Assembly (NCBI GenBank): GCA_943357275.1
Contig: CALRGL010000009.1
Coordinates: forward strand, 1 to 19,546
Direction of reading: 5' to 3'
Source: Candidatus Uhrbacteria bacterium RIFOXYB12_FULL_58_10
GTDB taxonomy: Bacteria > Patescibacteriota > Patescibacteriia > UBA9934 > GWF2-40-263
DNA: 19,546 nt
Made by a program: the position numbers and the translations under genes. A model generated the notes under the pieces. The model had not been told where the DNA came from. It searched no databases and worked only from the letters and a program-made list of their open reading frames with translations. Positions 18,671 to 19,546 of this stretch are shown here, piece by piece (position 1 is the stretch's first letter; the number at the start of each line of letters is the position of its first letter).

Positions 18671-19384
18671 ATGTCGGAATCCATTCGAATTAACAAATAT
18701 CTTTCTGAGAACGGTTATTGCTCCAGACGGGAGGCAGACCGGTTGATTCAGTCTGGAAACGTTTTTATCAACGACCACCCAGCCATGCTTGGCGATCGGG
18801 TTTCAGACCAAGATCGTGTGCGTGTGCAAGGTCGAGATAAAAAACAACGACCTGTTTATGCGTATCTTCTCGTAAACAAACCACCAGGCATTGGAGCTCT
18901 TGAACTCATCAACTACGACATTCCCCTCTATCAAGTTGGTCGCTTTGACTTTTACGATGAAGGCTTAGTCATTTTGACCAACGACGAAATCTTTGCAAAC
19001 CGACTGGAACATCCACGACACGCATTTGAACGTGAGTATGTTGTACAAGTAGAAAGTGTTTTGACTTTGCAAGATATCAAAAAACTTCAAAATGGAATGA
19101 AACTTGGAAACAAACAAACCTTACCAGCACAAGTGAGAAAAATGGACGAAACAAGATTTGCGATCGTCTTAAAAGATGGGGATCAAAAACAAATCAGAAT
19201 CATGGTTGAATCCCTCGGCTACAAAATCGTCTCACTCAAACGAACCCGTTTTCTTTCTCTTAAAATGCAATCGACGTATCCAGAAGGAAACTGGCGTTAT
19301 CTGACAGAAAAAGAGGTCGAGGAACTCAATGAAGCCATGGGAGTTGAAAAGAAAAAACCTAATTTTAAACTTCATAAAAAGTAA
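18671..19384 (+). CDS. RsuA/RluB-family rRNA pseudouridine synthase
   Basis: 237 aa, typical length. An N-terminal S4 RNA-binding domain (INKYLSENGYCSRREADRLIQSGNVFIND) is followed by the catalytic domain: NKPPG (about 74-78), the catalytic loop VGRFDFYDEGLVILTND with the conserved Asp in GRFD (family consensus GRLDxxTxGLL), and EREYVVQVE. C-terminal KQIRIMVESLGYKIVSLKRTRF fits the family's Q-I-R-R/x-M...G-x-x-V-x-x-L-x-R end. It isomerises one uridine in 16S or 23S rRNA; which one cannot be told from sequence. The usual Thr in the catalytic loop is replaced by Asp (FYDEGL). No Shine-Dalgarno site. Confidence 0.9.
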   Translation: MSESIRINKYLSENGYCSRREADRLIQSGNVFINDHPAMLGDRVSDQDRVRVQGRDKKQRPVYAYLLVNKPPGIGALELINYDIPLYQVGRFDFYDEGLVILTNDEIFANRLEHPRHAFEREYVVQVESVLTLQDIKKLQNGMKLGNKQTLPAQVRKMDETRFAIVLKDGDQKQIRIMVESLGYKIVSLKRTRFLSLKMQSTYPEGNWRYLTEKEVEELNEAMGVEKKKPNFKLHKK

Positions 19385-19390
19385 ACCAGA

Positions 19391-19419
19391 TTGACAAAAG
19401 GCTCATTTTTTGCTATTAT
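19391..19419 (+). promoter_or_regulatory. Promoter of the gene at the window end
   Basis: TTGACA (19391-19396), 17-nt spacer, TATTAT (19414-19419). Predicted start near 19426. Confidence 0.8.
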
Positions 19420-19455
19420 CACAAGTAATCATTACAAAATTTACTTATCAATTTT

Positions 19456-19546
19456 ATGGAAAGAGGACGCGGAGATGCACAAAATGATTTTTTTGAATCA
19501 ATGACACAAGACATTGCTGAAGAAATCATCCCAGCTGAATCAATCA
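19456..19546 (+). CDS. Start of an unknown protein, cut by the window end
   Basis: ATG 19456 opens 30 codons (MERGRGDAQNDFFESMTQDI then AEEIIPAESI) with no stop before the end. Acidic and helical. No Shine-Dalgarno site ahead of it; an ATG at 19475 has GGAG but its frame stops after 9 codons. Too short to identify. Confidence 0.5.
   Translation, partial: MERGRGDAQNDFFESMTQDIAEEIIPAESI

Overview
The window reads as chromosome from a Patescibacteria (CPR) lineage, perhaps near Uhrbacteria or Magasanikbacteria. Support for this: compact housekeeping genes with almost no 5' leader, a CPR-like set (infC-rpmI-rplT, smpB, tmRNA, AI-2E-family permease, Wzz-like protein, many small membrane hypotheticals), and secreted proteins with MopE-like DCDD/DNDCDG motifs. 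The lineage is inferred from gene content and was not checked against a database.

Layout. (a) 1-5400, clearly more G/C-rich than the rest: three minus-strand genes for secreted proteins. These are a 614-aa lipoprotein, a 257-aa lipoprotein sharing its C-terminal domain, and a 493-aa protein with a coiled coil and a beta-barrel-like C-terminus. The first and third are preceded by a near-identical ~100-nt leader that folds into four hairpins and has an alternative long pairing; a frameshifted small gene (5088-5356) lies just upstream of the second leader copy. (b) 5500-10301, minus strand: a tightly packed six-gene envelope operon (AI-2E permease, three membrane proteins of unknown function, an HtrA/PDZ pseudo-protease, Wzz-like protein) ending in an inverted repeat that holds an 11-codon ORF. 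(c) 10344-11400, plus strand: a small unknown gene, tmRNA with its promoter and terminator, a direct repeat of the tmRNA 3' end flanking a hairpin-rich segment, and a large palindrome. (d) 11433-14735: two unknown minus-strand genes separated by a complete 1374-bp IS1202/ISNCY-like element with TGT-ended inverted repeats, a 14-bp target duplication and a transposase carrying one in-frame stop. (e) 14733-16395: smpB diverging from infC, rpmI, rplT. (f) 16402-18587: two adjacent single-pass surface proteins with related N-terminal domains and promoters that share a palindrome in the spacer. (g) 18656-19546: an RsuA/RluB-like pseudouridine synthase and the start of another gene.

Nearly every promoter found is TTGACA-17 bp-TATNNT (sigma70 type). 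Genes fall into two expression styles: surface-protein genes with real leaders and strong Shine-Dalgarno sites, and housekeeping genes with predicted leaders of about 3-10 nt. The best candidates for something undescribed are the repeated bistable leader RNA, the promoter palindrome shared by surface-protein genes, and the structured segment between the two copies of the tmRNA 3' end.
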